Assembly (NCBI GenBank): GCA_002700285.1
Contig: PACT01000024.1
Span: 1 to 64,000 of the forward strand
DNA: 64,000 nucleotides
Source of the DNA: Crocinitomicaceae bacterium
Lineage (GTDB): Bacteria > Bacteroidota > Bacteroidia > Flavobacteriales_D > Sanyastnellaceae
Reading direction: 5' to 3'
Below the pieces are notes generated by a model. The model did no database searches, was not told the origin of the DNA, and saw only the letters and a list, made by a program, of their open reading frames with translations. Position 1 is the first letter of the stretch. Each line of letters begins with the position of its first letter. The position numbers and the translations under genes were made by a program. Shown here one piece after another: positions 39,144 to 51,247 of the stretch.

Positions 39144-40062
39144 GCGGACTATCTCTTCTATAATTAGCTTCATTTTACTGTCGCTCAACGCCTTTTCTGC
39201 ACAAATCTCATTCTTTACACCGACCTTGTCTGATTACAAATCTTCGGGGTGGACGTTGTCGCTTGGGGTCTCTGGTCTGGGGGGAGCACATGCCCAATTC
39301 GTCGATGAACTCCTCCTTGCAAACACATCAACAGCATCAATTGACACTGTATATTCCGGCACATGGACGCCGGACGGCGGAATACACTTGACAGGAGGAA
39401 TAGGTAAAATATTTGTTGTCAAACGACCTCTTCTCGCTGACAGGGTCACGGTTGCGGTGACAGGTTCAAGACGTTCAATATCAGAGACGTTTCATGGACG
39501 TATTGCAGAACCCACAATGCAAACAGACGCAATAGGACTCCCTATAGACAGTTCAATCACTGGCGCAGGTCAATCAGTTAACTTGGGAATTCATTGTGCT
39601 GGGCTTCGGGCTTTTACACTTTCACAAGATGTATTCATAGAACTAGGTATCGGTGCGACTTTTCGATATGATTTCGTGTCCGATTTTGAGTTCAGTTCTT
39701 CAACCCCATTATACCTTTCAGAAGACGCTGGGGTTGATCCTGAATCAGCAATGTCTCCATATTCTGCCAGTTTCGAGATTCTTGCAGGAGCTGGCATAAT
39801 GATGTGGAGAGGGAGATATCTCCGGATTCAACTTGGCGCTGATCTGCTGCAACTAGCCCCAATCAATTCAACCTCTAAGCTTCCATGGTTGGTCGGCAAC
39901 TATAGACCATACAGAGTGATGTTACATTGGGATTTATTTGGCCTTAAGCCGCCAAAACTAGCAGGATCATGTGCCGCTCCCACGCATTCGGAAAAAGCAA
40001 AAGAACTGTTCGGAAAGGACATGAGAAAAAAACCAAAGAAGCGGAAGAAAAAACGAGGGTAA
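39136..40062 (+). CDS. Predicted outer-membrane beta-barrel protein, function unknown
   Basis: Signal peptide (SKRTISSIISFILLSLNAFSAQ), strand-rich body, Lys/Arg-rich tail (KKPKKRKKKRG). Start overlaps the kmo stop. Confidence 0.65.
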   Translation: MSKRTISSIISFILLSLNAFSAQISFFTPTLSDYKSSGWTLSLGVSGLGGAHAQFVDELLLANTSTASIDTVYSGTWTPDGGIHLTGGIGKIFVVKRPLLADRVTVAVTGSRRSISETFHGRIAEPTMQTDAIGLPIDSSITGAGQSVNLGIHCAGLRAFTLSQDVFIELGIGATFRYDFVSDFEFSSSTPLYLSEDAGVDPESAMSPYSASFEILAGAGIMMWRGRYLRIQLGADLLQLAPINSTSKLPWLVGNYRPYRVMLHWDLFGLKPPKLAGSCAAPTHSEKAKELFGKDMRKKPKKRKKKRG

Positions 40063-40090
40063 ACTGAATAAAGGGTTTTGGATTGCTGAC

Positions 40091-40483
40091 CTATCCCGCA
40101 CAGAGTTCCACCAGGACTTTTGACGTGTCGGAAGGATGAAGAAAAGCGATGCGCTTGCCATCTGCGCCATCCTTAGGACCAGCGATGCATCGATATCCTT
40201 TGGCTTCCAATTCTGTAATTTCAGCGTCAAGATCATCGACTTGAAAAGCAATGTGATGCAACCCTTCTCCCCGCTTTAAAATATGACGCGCAATGGGGCC
40301 ATCCGCAGAAGTCGATTGAAGAAGTTCTATTTTCGAGTCACCCGCTTGAAAAAAAGAAGTCAGTACACTTTCTGAGTCCACCTCTTCGCGTTTGTATGGT
40401 AATTCTCCCAAAACATCACTGAAGATTCGTTCAGCAGCTTCGAGATCTAAAACAGCTATCCCTATGTGTTCTAATTTCTTCAT
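40091..40483 (-). CDS. mce: Methylmalonyl-CoA epimerase
   Basis: MKKLEHIGIAVLDLEAAERIFSDVLG, KIELLQSTSADGPIARHILKRGEGLHHIAFQVDDL, KVLVELCA. Confidence 0.93.
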   Translation of the reverse strand: MKKLEHIGIAVLDLEAAERIFSDVLGELPYKREEVDSESVLTSFFQAGDSKIELLQSTSADGPIARHILKRGEGLHHIAFQVDDLDAEITELEAKGYRCIAGPKDGADGKRIAFLHPSDTSKVLVELCAG

Positions 40484-40531
40484 GTGCGTAAAGTTATGCT
40501 ATCATCGAAAGCAATCCTTACATTTGCCTGC

Positions 40532-41317
40532 ATGAATCTATCTCTAGAAGGAAGACATGCTCTCGTTTGCGGAGCATCACAAGGAATTGGATTGGCGGCT
40601 GCAACAGAACTTGCTGCGCTTGGCGCAAGAGTGACGCTCATGTCACGTAATGCTGATAAATTGAAAATTGCTGTTTCGGATTTACCAAAAGTAAACAGTG
40701 GACCGCACGGTTTTGTGGTGGCTAATTTCAGCAATCACAATGAAGTTAAGAAAGTCGCTGTACAACTAGCTGCATCAGAAAAAATAGACATTCTTGTTAA
40801 CAATACTGGCGGTCCCAAAGGCGGCGCCATCGCTGAGGCTGGCATTGAAGAGTTTACAAAGACATTTGAGCAGCATCTCTTATGCAATCATGTCTTGACC
40901 CAAGCTGTCCTGCCAGGGATGAGAGAGAGAAGACACGGTAGAATAGTGAATGTGATCAGTACTTCTGTCAAAGCACCACTCAATGGCCTGGGCGTTTCTA
41001 ACACGATTAGAGGTGCTGTCGCGAATTGGGCCAAAACACTGGCGAATGAAGAAGGCAAGTATGGGATCAGAGTAAACAATGTGCTGCCTGGAGCTACGAA
41101 TACGGGAAGATTACAAAATATTATTGAGGCTAAGGCACAAAAGGGAAACACAACGCAAGAAATCATCACAAAATCGATGGTCGGCGCAGTTCCAGCGGGA
41201 AGATTTGGAGAGCCCGAAGAAATAGGGGGAGCAATCGCGTTTTTATGCACACCAGCAGCGGACTATATCAGTGGTATCAATCTGCCAGTCGATGGAGGGC
41301 GAACTGCATCACTTTAA
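40532..41317 (+). CDS. SDR-family oxidoreductase
   Basis: ALVCGASQGIGLAAATELAALGARV, LVNNTGGPKGG, NTIRGAVANWAKTLA, GEPEEIGGAIAFLCTPAADYISGINLPVDGG. Confidence 0.92.
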   Translation: MNLSLEGRHALVCGASQGIGLAAATELAALGARVTLMSRNADKLKIAVSDLPKVNSGPHGFVVANFSNHNEVKKVAVQLAASEKIDILVNNTGGPKGGAIAEAGIEEFTKTFEQHLLCNHVLTQAVLPGMRERRHGRIVNVISTSVKAPLNGLGVSNTIRGAVANWAKTLANEEGKYGIRVNNVLPGATNTGRLQNIIEAKAQKGNTTQEIITKSMVGAVPAGRFGEPEEIGGAIAFLCTPAADYISGINLPVDGGRTASL

Positions 41318-41329
41318 TATAACTTCGAT

Positions 41330-41337
41330 TATCTTTG
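41330..41337 (+). promoter_or_regulatory. Candidate Bacteroidota -7 element upstream of gdhA
   Basis: TATCTTTG matches TAnnTTTG, 38 bp before the ATG. No convincing -33 element seen. Confidence 0.35.
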
Positions 41338-41372
41338 GCAGGCAAAGCGTAAATATCCACGTTAAAATTTAG

Positions 41373-42719
<1,347 letters not shown>

Positions 42720-42730
42720 AATAAAAGATC

Positions 42731-43066
42731 ATGAAAATAGCTTTTTATAACACATTAAATTCAATTGTTCTCATAGCTCTCGGTCTATGGGGTTACATCG
42801 ATGTTCAGTCACCAACAGCACTCATTCCTGTTGGATTTGGTGTTATTCTATTGTTGTGCTCCAACGGCTTAAAGAAGGAAAATAAAATCATTTCGCATGT
42901 CGCCGTTCTTTTAACATTGGTCATCCTTGTGGCCTTGGTTGGAATGAGATTACCGAAAAGCCTTGTATCAGGAGGATTGGGATTGGTGCGTGTGAGCGCA
43001 ATGATTTTAACGTCAATTTTATCGATGGTTGCATTTGTTCTCAGCTTTATTAAAGCGCGTAGATAG
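42731..43066 (+). CDS. Small TMEM14-like membrane protein
   Basis: 111 aa, about 4 TM segments with Gly-rich helices. Confidence 0.6.
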   Translation: MKIAFYNTLNSIVLIALGLWGYIDVQSPTALIPVGFGVILLLCSNGLKKENKIISHVAVLLTLVILVALVGMRLPKSLVSGGLGLVRVSAMILTSILSMVAFVLSFIKARR

Positions 43067-43069
43067 CCT

Positions 43070-43435
43070 ATGAATGTGGCAAGCCGCTTCCATGTGTTTT
43101 TAACGTCATGCCTCGCTGTTTTCATGGTTTTATCCTGTGAAAACCCTAACATCAAAACTGAAATAGGGCGCGAGAATCAGCTTGAAACTGAACAGAATGC
43201 GCAAATCAATCTCGAAGGTATTGCGCTCATGTACAAATACAAATGCGCAATCTGCCATGGTGAAAACGGCGTGTCTGTGATGAAGAATGCACCGAATTTG
43301 GTCACCACAGAATACAACATGGAAGAAAGAGTCGCCATTATCATGTATGGAAAAGGCACCATGCCCCCTCAAAAAGATGTGCTTGATATGCCTACGATTA
43401 GAGGACTTGCGATGTACATTGACAGTCTTAAGTAA
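43070..43435 (+). CDS. Monohaem c-type cytochrome, probable lipoprotein
   Basis: N-terminal lipobox-like VFMVLSCEN; haem motif CAICH; distal Met in YGKGTMPPQ. Confidence 0.85.
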   Translation: MNVASRFHVFLTSCLAVFMVLSCENPNIKTEIGRENQLETEQNAQINLEGIALMYKYKCAICHGENGVSVMKNAPNLVTTEYNMEERVAIIMYGKGTMPPQKDVLDMPTIRGLAMYIDSLK

Positions 43436-43443
43436 CAGATATT

Positions 43444-44631
43444 ATGGCAAAAAGACAACCTGTTTCGACTGCTGAAGACAAGGAAACATGTGTTCTGATA
43501 GGCCTTGCAACCCAGAACCAAAAACGGGAACAGCTTGAAGAGTATCTTGAAGAGCTCGCGTTCCTTGTGACTACGGCAAATGCAGTTTCTAAAAAGACAT
43601 TTATTCAATCTCTCACGAAACCTGATTCAAAAACATTTATAGGGTCGGGCAAGCTTTTAGAAATTAGAGATTATGTCAAAGCCGAAGGAATCGATATGAT
43701 CGTATTCGATGATGAACTCAGTGGATCTCAAATCAGAAATATCGAAAAAGAAATCGAGGGAGTCAAGATTATAGATAGACCCAACCTCATACTCGATATT
43801 TTTGCCCAAAGAGCAAGAACATCTCACGCCAGAACTCAAGTAGAACTCGCACAATATCAATACCTGTTGCCGCGTCTCACAAATATGTGGACGCACCTTC
43901 AAAAACAAAAAGGGGGCATCGGCATGAAAGGCCCTGGAGAGAAAGAAATAGAGACCGACCGCAGAATTATCAGGGACAGGATTGCACTGTTAAAAAAGGA
44001 ATTGATTGCCATAGATAAGCAAATGGCTACGCAGCGAAGCAACAGAGGTTCTATGATTCGAGTGGCGCTTGTAGGCTATACAAATGCTGGGAAAAGCACG
44101 CTTATGACTGCGCTTTCTAAGAGTGATGTGTTTGCTGAAAATAAGCTTTTTGCCACACTCGACACGACTGTTAGAAAAGTCGTGGTTGCAAATCTTCCGT
44201 TTCTACTAAGCGACACTGTCGGTTTCATCCGAAAGTTACCCACCCAACTTATTGAGAGTTTCAAATCTACACTCGATGAAACCCGTGAAAGTGATTTACT
44301 GATTCATGTCATCGACGTCAGTCATCCTCAATTTGAGGACCAAATCGAGGTCGTCGAGCGTACTTTAGAAGAAATCGGCAGTGATGACAAGCCTACTTTA
44401 CTTCTTTTTAATAAAACTGATCTATTAGAAAACAAGGATGAAGGGGATACTGAGGTGTCTGGTGTTGAAATCATTCAGGGACTGAAAGAGCGGTTCGAGA
44501 AGGATGGGCTTGATGTTGTTTTTATGAGTGCAAGAAATAAAGAGGATATTACCAACTTAAGAGACTTGCTCTATAGCAGAGTGAAGGATCTCCATGTCAA
44601 GCGGTATCCGTATCATCAATTTCTATATTGA
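43444..44631 (+). CDS. hflX: GTPase HflX
   Basis: FIGSGKLLEI, ARTSHARTQVELAQYQYLLPRLTNMWTHL, GGIGMKGPGEKEIETDRR, VALVGYTNAGKSTLM, DTVGFIRKLPTQLIESFKSTLDE. Confidence 0.97.
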   Translation: MAKRQPVSTAEDKETCVLIGLATQNQKREQLEEYLEELAFLVTTANAVSKKTFIQSLTKPDSKTFIGSGKLLEIRDYVKAEGIDMIVFDDELSGSQIRNIEKEIEGVKIIDRPNLILDIFAQRARTSHARTQVELAQYQYLLPRLTNMWTHLQKQKGGIGMKGPGEKEIETDRRIIRDRIALLKKELIAIDKQMATQRSNRGSMIRVALVGYTNAGKSTLMTALSKSDVFAENKLFATLDTTVRKVVVANLPFLLSDTVGFIRKLPTQLIESFKSTLDETRESDLLIHVIDVSHPQFEDQIEVVERTLEEIGSDDKPTLLLFNKTDLLENKDEGDTEVSGVEIIQGLKERFEKDGLDVVFMSARNKEDITNLRDLLYSRVKDLHVKRYPYHQFLY

Positions 44632-44660
44632 AATTATATTATCTAAGCTAACTTCGTCAC

Positions 44661-44999
44661 ATGTCAAGTATTCGTCAAGAAAAAGTCGCAACCCTTATTA
44701 AACAAGAGTTAAGTATCATCTTCCAAAGAGAAGCATCGATGCACTTCGAGGGGCTTTTTATCACGGTGACGCTGGTACGTATGTCTCCTGACCTGGGAGT
44801 CGCAAAAGTATATCTTAGCTTTATGACAGTGAAGGATACTGAATCCGCATTAAAAGTGGTGAAAAAAGAAATGAATTGGACGCGTCATCATTTGGCTGGT
44901 GTGATCGGAAAGCAGGTTCGCCGAATTCCAGAGTTGCAATTTTACATTGACGACAGCTTAGATTACTATGACGCAGTAGAGAAAGCCTTAAAAGAGTAA
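44661..44999 (+). CDS. rbfA: 30S ribosome-binding factor A
   Basis: RQEKVATLIKQELSIIFQRE, SPDLGVAKVYLSFM, IGKQVRRIPELQFYIDDSLDY. Confidence 0.93.
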   Translation: MSSIRQEKVATLIKQELSIIFQREASMHFEGLFITVTLVRMSPDLGVAKVYLSFMTVKDTESALKVVKKEMNWTRHHLAGVIGKQVRRIPELQFYIDDSLDYYDAVEKALKE

Positions 45000-45004
45000 G
45001 TAAA

Positions 45005-46213
45005 GTGCGACTTCCATTCAGACTTGCTCGGAGATATCTATTCCAACCTCAATCACGGAAACTCGTTCACGTTATTTCAGGAATTTCTATGTTCGTGATT
45101 GCAGCGGTCACGATGTCTATGATCGCTATTCTATCGGCTTTTAATGGAATAGAGGATCTTGTACAGGACTTGTTTGGCACCTTAGATGCTGACCTTGCTG
45201 CTGTACCCATTTCAGGAGAAGTGCTGCCGAATGCGCTCGGAGAGATCATAGGCGAATATCCAGGTGTTGCAGTTTACTCGGCAGTGATTGAAAGTGAGGC
45301 AATCATTCGTGGCAATGGAGTGACGCAAATATGTTCTGTATTAGGTGTTGACGTTCAATATGGAGACGTCTCACGAATAGATAGTGCAATTGTTGAAGGC
45401 ACATGGGGAAGATCCTTTGAAAATTCGCAATGTGTTTGCCTTGGATATGGCATCCGTTCAGAGATGGGGATTCGGGCTGACTCAATCATTCCTCCCCTCA
45501 TGTCTCTTGGTGCACCTGTCAGAGGGAAAAAACTAAGTAGACATAGAGCGAGCGCTTTCAGAACCTTACCTGCTTTGGCTTGTGGTACATTCTCTATTAA
45601 CGCAGATATCGACACAAGATATGTCCTTGCCCCTTTGGAATTTGCCCGTGAGCTATTCGACAGACCAAACAAAGTGTCCAGGTTTGAAATTCAAGTAGAT
45701 GAAGGTGTTTCCCCTTCGCGTTTGGCAAATGACGAAAAATTCATTGCGGCCCTAGGTGACAACGTTCATTTACGCACACGTGAGGAAAAACATACGTTTA
45801 TTACCCAAACAAATCGGGCGGAGAAGCTCGCCACATTTGTGATTCTTAGCTTTATCCTCGTGGTGGCCGCATTTAACATTTTGGCCTCTCTGACGATGTT
45901 GCTCATTGATAAAAGACAGGACCTTGAGGTTTTTAAGGCGATGGGGATGAACAACCTCGCTTTGGAGCATACGTTTTCTTTGCAGGGGCTGGCCATAAAT
46001 GTTTTGGGAGGCGTCATCGGTACAGTTTTAGGAGTTGCACTCGTGATCGGCCAAGATGCGTTCGGGTGGCTTACACTTGAAGGGTCGGTAGTCCCTTCTT
46101 ACCCGGTTAGACTAGCAGCAACAGATATTTTGGGCACACTTGCTGTGGTGATTGGAATCGGGGGGTTGGGATCTGCCGCGATGGTAAAATTTCTGATTCG
46201 AAGGCTTTCTTAG
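45005..46213 (+). CDS. LolC/LolE-like FtsX-family ABC transporter permease
   Basis: Membrane-anchored FtsX topology; FILVVAAFNILASLTMLLIDKRQDLEVFKAMG, LGGVIGTVLGVAL. Confidence 0.9.
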   Translation: MRLPFRLARRYLFQPQSRKLVHVISGISMFVIAAVTMSMIAILSAFNGIEDLVQDLFGTLDADLAAVPISGEVLPNALGEIIGEYPGVAVYSAVIESEAIIRGNGVTQICSVLGVDVQYGDVSRIDSAIVEGTWGRSFENSQCVCLGYGIRSEMGIRADSIIPPLMSLGAPVRGKKLSRHRASAFRTLPALACGTFSINADIDTRYVLAPLEFARELFDRPNKVSRFEIQVDEGVSPSRLANDEKFIAALGDNVHLRTREEKHTFITQTNRAEKLATFVILSFILVVAAFNILASLTMLLIDKRQDLEVFKAMGMNNLALEHTFSLQGLAINVLGGVIGTVLGVALVIGQDAFGWLTLEGSVVPSYPVRLAATDILGTLAVVIGIGGLGSAAMVKFLIRRLS

Positions 46214-46223
46214 GATTGAAATA

Positions 46224-47219
46224 TCACCTTGAAAAATCGTGATCTTTAAAAAGATCCGCGATTAAAAGAAGTTTGGCACGAATGTCCTCAACAGTGTCAA
46301 AGGTCACAAGATCTAATCTGTGTTTTTTAAAGTCAGGAATTCCTTTGAAATAATTTGCATAGTGGCGTCTCATTTCAACAATTCCCAGTCGATCTCCCTT
46401 CCATTTAAGGGACCCTTCGAAATGCATTGACGCAGCTGCAATGCGTTCCTTCATGTTGGGTGGGGCAAGATGTTCGCCCGTAGCCATAAAATGTTTTATT
46501 TCATTAAAAATCCATGGTGAACCGATACTCGCTCTCCCGATCATAATCCCATCCACACCGAAGCGATCGCGATACTCCACTGTTTTTTCCGGCGTATCAA
46601 TGTCTCCATTTCCGAAAACTGGAATATTCATTCTGGGATTATTCTTCACAGCTGCAATCAAAGACCAATCTGCATCTCCCTTATACATTTGAGCTCTTGT
46701 ACGACCATGAATGCTTATCGCCGCAATCCCAACGTCTTGAAGTCTTTCGGCAACCTCAACGATATGTCTTGAACCATCATCCCAGCCCAAACGTGTTTTC
46801 ACGGTGACGGGAAGGCTACACGTGTTCACAATCTCCTTGGTCATCTCCACCATCTTAGGAATATTCCGAAGAATCCCCGCTCCAGCACCTTTTAATGCCA
46901 CTTGCTTGACAGGACATCCGTAGTTGATGTCAATAAGATCGGGGCCCGCTTGCTCTGCAATCGCTGCCGCTTCACGCATAGGCCCTATATCAGCTCCAAA
47001 AATTTGAATTCCTACGGGGCGTTCATACTCGAAGATATCAAGCTTCATTGTACTCTTAGCGGCATCACGAATCAACCCTTCCGAGCTTATAAACTCTGTG
47101 TACATAAGGTCCGCCCCATACTTTTTGCAAACTGCGCGAAAAGGAGGGTCGCTTACATCCTCCATAGGCGCAAGCAAGAGTGGAAACGCTCCCAATTCTA
47201 TATCTGCTATTTTAACCAA
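46224..47219 (-). CDS. dusB: tRNA-dihydrouridine synthase
   Basis: LLLAPMEDVSDPPFRAVCKKYGADLMYTEFIS, DINYGCPVKQVALKGAGAGILRN, ISIHGRTRAQMYKGDADW, FGNGDI. Confidence 0.96.
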   Translation of the reverse strand: MVKIADIELGAFPLLLAPMEDVSDPPFRAVCKKYGADLMYTEFISSEGLIRDAAKSTMKLDIFEYERPVGIQIFGADIGPMREAAAIAEQAGPDLIDINYGCPVKQVALKGAGAGILRNIPKMVEMTKEIVNTCSLPVTVKTRLGWDDGSRHIVEVAERLQDVGIAAISIHGRTRAQMYKGDADWSLIAAVKNNPRMNIPVFGNGDIDTPEKTVEYRDRFGVDGIMIGRASIGSPWIFNEIKHFMATGEHLAPPNMKERIAAASMHFEGSLKWKGDRLGIVEMRRHYANYFKGIPDFKKHRLDLVTFDTVEDIRAKLLLIADLFKDHDFSR

Positions 47220-47266
47220 ACTTATCCCTGAGTTTTACGAACTTGCCGCAAAATTAAGCCCTTCAC

Positions 47267-48214
47267 ATGACGTTCATACAAAACGCCTTCCATAATCTTC
47301 ATCCACTCCTCCAAATCACATTCATTATTTGTGTTTCAATAACAGGTATGGGACTTTCTGTTTTCTTCGGAACATACATATCTGCTTGGTGTTGCGGGAC
47401 GGGTGACACCCTCCCTGAATTGATGTCATCCCTTATGAATCTTGAGTCAACATCTGGGATTTGTGCAACGCTTCTCCTCAATTCATTAAACCAAATCCTA
47501 GCGTTTGCCGGTGCCGGATGCGTCTATGCCATGCTACATGGACCTGGTAGAGGTGTGGGATTCAGTCAAAATGGCAATAATGCGCATCTGTTCAAGTTTC
47601 TCATTGGCGCCGTGATTATCACACTCGGCTTTTCTCCTTTTTTAGACCTCACTTATCGGTTAAATGAATGGCTTCTTGTAGATGGTTCTGCCCTACATAC
47701 AATGGCAGCCGCACTTGAAGATGAAGCCGCGAGGATAACCCAAGCCATGCTCCAAATGGAAACCTCGAACCAATTTCTAGCGACGCTCGTAGCCGTCGCA
47801 ATTCTTCCTGCGATATGTGAGGAGTGGTTATTTAGAGGCGCTTTACAACCGCTCATATCCAAATGGAGTGGCAACATCCACGTAGGGGTCTGGGTGAGTG
47901 CAATCTTATTTAGTGCCATACACTTTCAATTCTTTGGATTTATTCCTCGCTTGTTACTCGGCGCTGGGTTTGGTTACATGGTTGTAGCGAGTGGGAGTTT
48001 GTGGCCAGCTGTCCTTGGGCACTTTGTAAATAATGGTGTCGCTGTATGTGCAGCGTGGTGGTTAGGCCCTGAGTGGATTGAAAAAGGAATGAATCCCGCA
48101 GAAACAGTTTGGGGGACCACAGAAAGCGTAAGTGCGATAATAGGGCTCACAGCGATTCTTGTATGTGTGAGTTGGTTAAAGCCCAAAGTGAACCTTCAGG
48201 AACTTCAACCTTAG
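47267..48214 (+). CDS. CPBP-family intramembrane metalloprotease
   Basis: LPAICEEWLFRGALQPLI, AILFSAIHFQFFGFIPRLLLGAGFGYM, GHFVNNGVA. Confidence 0.92.
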   Translation: MTFIQNAFHNLHPLLQITFIICVSITGMGLSVFFGTYISAWCCGTGDTLPELMSSLMNLESTSGICATLLLNSLNQILAFAGAGCVYAMLHGPGRGVGFSQNGNNAHLFKFLIGAVIITLGFSPFLDLTYRLNEWLLVDGSALHTMAAALEDEAARITQAMLQMETSNQFLATLVAVAILPAICEEWLFRGALQPLISKWSGNIHVGVWVSAILFSAIHFQFFGFIPRLLLGAGFGYMVVASGSLWPAVLGHFVNNGVAVCAAWWLGPEWIEKGMNPAETVWGTTESVSAIIGLTAILVCVSWLKPKVNLQELQP

Positions 48215-48879
48215 GCCAATGCCTTGGCAAGAAGGAGATCTTCGGGCGTTGTGACCTTCAAATTAATGGGGTCGCCTGCGCAAATTGTTATTTTGTGACC
48301 CGCTGCTTCAAAAACAGATGCATCATCCGTAAAGGCAGGGGAATAGGAAACGGCAAATGATGGTTTTAACAACGCCAAATCAAAACACTGAGGGGTTTGG
48401 ACAGAAATGAAATCTGATCGATTAAGTGCAACAGATTCATTTGTATTAACATCCGAAATTTTACGAATGCTGTCCTTAAGAGGCACGGTCGGAATCGCTG
48501 AACCATGAATTGCCGCCATATCAAACGTATCGCGAATAAGCTTCACCGATGGAAAAGGACGGACAGCATCGTGAATGGCCACCAGTCCATTATCCGGCAA
48601 AGTAACAAGACCGTTTAATACTGAATGGAACCGTTCAACACCCCCTTGTATGAGGTGTGTGACACCTGATGGTCCATATTCTATCTCTAAACTGCGAAAT
48701 TCGTCGAAAAGAGATTCGTGTAAGACCAAAGAGATTGGGGCGTCCGGAACAGCTTCATAAAAACGACGAAGGGTCCACCACATAAGCGGCAGACCCTTAA
48801 TTATTAGAAATTGTTTGGCAGTCTTTGTACGCATTCGTGTACCAGTACCACCTGCAACGATAACAATGTGACGACTCAC
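48211..48879 (-). CDS. ispD: 2-C-methyl-D-erythritol 4-phosphate cytidylyltransferase
   Basis: VAGGTGTRMRTKTAKQFLIIKGLPLMWWTL, VAIHDAVRPFPS, LNRSDFISVQTPQCFD, FTDDASVFEAAGHKI. Confidence 0.94.
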   Translation of the reverse strand: MSRHIVIVAGGTGTRMRTKTAKQFLIIKGLPLMWWTLRRFYEAVPDAPISLVLHESLFDEFRSLEIEYGPSGVTHLIQGGVERFHSVLNGLVTLPDNGLVAIHDAVRPFPSVKLIRDTFDMAAIHGSAIPTVPLKDSIRKISDVNTNESVALNRSDFISVQTPQCFDLALLKPSFAVSYSPAFTDDASVFEAAGHKITICAGDPINLKVTTPEDLLLAKALA

Positions 48880-48887
48880 AGTGAGAG

Positions 48888-49496
48888 TTACTTTGACGCT
48901 GAAGCGTAACGCTCAGCGATTGCATTCCAATCTGCGACATTAAAAAATGCAGAGATGTAGTCTGGTCGGCGGTTTTGATAATTGAGGTAATACGCATGCT
49001 CCCAAACGTCGAGGCCCATGATAGGCGTACATCCACAACCTATACCAGGCATAAGTGGATTGTCTTGGTTTGCCGAAGAACACACACATAATTTACCTTC
49101 GTCACAGACGCATAGCCAAGCCCAGCCAGAGCCAAAACGAGTTGCAGCAGCTTTTGAAAACTGATCAACAAACTCATTAAATGAACCGAAGTCTCTGTCT
49201 ATGGCAGAAGCCAAATCTCCTGAAGGTGTTCCACCTCCATTTGGGGACATCGAATTCCAAAATAATGTGTGGTTATAAAAACCTCCGCCGTTATTTCGGA
49301 CTGCTGTATTATCAGTATGACTCGCAAGAAGGTCCTCGATACAAGACCCTTCAAGGTCAGATCCAGATACAGCTGCGTTCAATTTCGCTGTGTAACCAGC
49401 GTGATGCTTTCCGTGATGGATTTCCATAGTACGCGCGTCGATATGTGGCTCAAGAGCGTCGTAGGCGTAGGGTAGATTAGGTAATTCAAATGCCAT
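48888..49496 (-). CDS. sodB: Fe/Mn superoxide dismutase
   Basis: [75 protein letters not shown]. Confidence 0.96.
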   Translation of the reverse strand: MAFELPNLPYAYDALEPHIDARTMEIHHGKHHAGYTAKLNAAVSGSDLEGSCIEDLLASHTDNTAVRNNGGGFYNHTLFWNSMSPNGGGTPSGDLASAIDRDFGSFNEFVDQFSKAAATRFGSGWAWLCVCDEGKLCVCSSANQDNPLMPGIGCGCTPIMGLDVWEHAYYLNYQNRRPDYISAFFNVADWNAIAERYASASK

Positions 49497-49507
49497 TGTC
49501 TTATTTT

Positions 49508-51235
49508 TTAATACATATTTAAATTTTGATCCGTGATTGTTGAATCATTTAGCAGCAAATATACTCTTCCTTCTTGCGTCCCGAACCTATCATCTTCTAA
49601 CAATTCATAAAGTGCCCTTTCAACGAATTCATCGCCGGAGGTTCTCACTTTATAGTAGGCGTTTTCACCTTTTACGTTTCTCACAACTTGGGCAAAGAAT
49701 CTGATCATAATGCGTTCTATTTCTTCCCTTCCTTCATCACTGGACTTGTCAGGCCAAACCGTACCTTGTTTCTCTGCCACTTTCTTTATTGAAGACAGGC
49801 CCCCGGTGGCAGAATTTGTCCAAATAGAACTCGTTTCAGAAAGGGTGTTTGTTAAATTCTCACTGCGATGAAGATCCACCCAAGTAAATGCGGCATCACG
49901 TAACGCACCTGTCCACACCAGCTCTGCCAATGCCCTGTTTGACTGTGAACTGTCTAATGGGATAAAGACATCTGGGGTAATTCCACCACCACCATATACC
50001 TTGCGGCCTAACAAAGTTCTGTAGGCGATCGTATCTGTATGCTGTATGCTATCCGATAGAAAAAGCTCGCCAGACGCAATCCGATCTTGGTAATCATTCG
50101 CATAATTCACACCTTCACCGTACGGCTTTTGGATTGCTCTGCCGCTTGGAGTGTAAAACCTAGCGACTGTGAGACGAAGAGCGCCAGCTCCTGACAAGGC
50201 GTGTGGAACAGAAAATTCTTCCTGAACCAGTCCTTTTCCGAAAGATCGTCTGCCCACGATAAGACCTCTGTCGTTATCCTGCAATGCGCCGGCAAATATC
50301 TCACTGGCCGAAGCCGAGTTTTCATCTATGAGTACCGCAATAGGCCAACTTCTGTATTCACCACGATATGTAGAATTATAATTTATTCTCGGGGAGGCCT
50401 TGCCCTCGGTGTAAACAATCCCGAGTCCTTCATCTAAAAATCGATCAATCATATCTGTTGCGGAATGTAAATATCCGCCCCCGTTCCCTCTTAAATCTAC
50501 AATCACTGAAGTAGCGCCTTGATTCGCCAAATTTATCATTGACTGCTCAAACTCGAGGGCGGTCGTCGCAGAAAAACGAATGACTTTGATATAGCCCACG
50601 CTGTTTTCAAGTACAAAGGAAGCCACCACACTATGTATAGGAATCCTTGCACGCTTAATCGTCACTTTGAGTAGTTCATCTACAGTGGTTTTATTGTCGG
50701 CAACTGCATTTCTGTTTCGGGCAATCCCCAAATCAACCTGAGTTCCTCTTGGGCCCTTAAGCAGCTTCATCACCCTGTCATTAGTGAGAGCGGGGCCAGA
50801 AATAGATTCGCCTTCAACTTCTATAATTCGATCTCCCGCTTTTATCCCCGCACTTTCTGAAGGCCCCCCTGGGATGGCGTTGACAACCATTAATGTGTCG
50901 TCCCGAATGATAAACTCGACGCCAATGCCTTCAAAATTCCCCTCCATAAGAACAGCGTTCGCTAATAGATCTTCGCTAGAGAAGTAATTTGTATGGGGGT
51001 CGAGTTCTTGGACAATCGATTGAACAGCAACATCAATTAATGACTCACGATCTACAGAGTCCACATAGAGAACTTCAATTTGGTTCAAAATGTGTGAAAT
51101 TCGGTTGTCCTTGTGAGGACTATGTTGTGAACCGTCATGACATCCGCGGCCCAGCATAAGTCCCAAGGCCAGCGTAAGTGCGATGATCAGTGGTTGAGCT
51201 GGTCCGTTGAGCAGGCCATTTTGATTAGTCGACAT
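49508..51235 (-). CDS. S41-family C-terminal processing peptidase with PDZ domain
   Basis: [86 protein letters not shown]. Confidence 0.95.
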   Translation of the reverse strand: MSTNQNGLLNGPAQPLIIALTLALGLMLGRGCHDGSQHSPHKDNRISHILNQIEVLYVDSVDRESLIDVAVQSIVQELDPHTNYFSSEDLLANAVLMEGNFEGIGVEFIIRDDTLMVVNAIPGGPSESAGIKAGDRIIEVEGESISGPALTNDRVMKLLKGPRGTQVDLGIARNRNAVADNKTTVDELLKVTIKRARIPIHSVVASFVLENSVGYIKVIRFSATTALEFEQSMINLANQGATSVIVDLRGNGGGYLHSATDMIDRFLDEGLGIVYTEGKASPRINYNSTYRGEYRSWPIAVLIDENSASASEIFAGALQDNDRGLIVGRRSFGKGLVQEEFSVPHALSGAGALRLTVARFYTPSGRAIQKPYGEGVNYANDYQDRIASGELFLSDSIQHTDTIAYRTLLGRKVYGGGGITPDVFIPLDSSQSNRALAELVWTGALRDAAFTWVDLHRSENLTNTLSETSSIWTNSATGGLSSIKKVAEKQGTVWPDKSSDEGREEIERIMIRFFAQVVRNVKGENAYYKVRTSGDEFVERALYELLEDDRFGTQEGRVYLLLNDSTITDQNLNMY

Positions 51236-51247
51236 AAGCTGCTTGCA

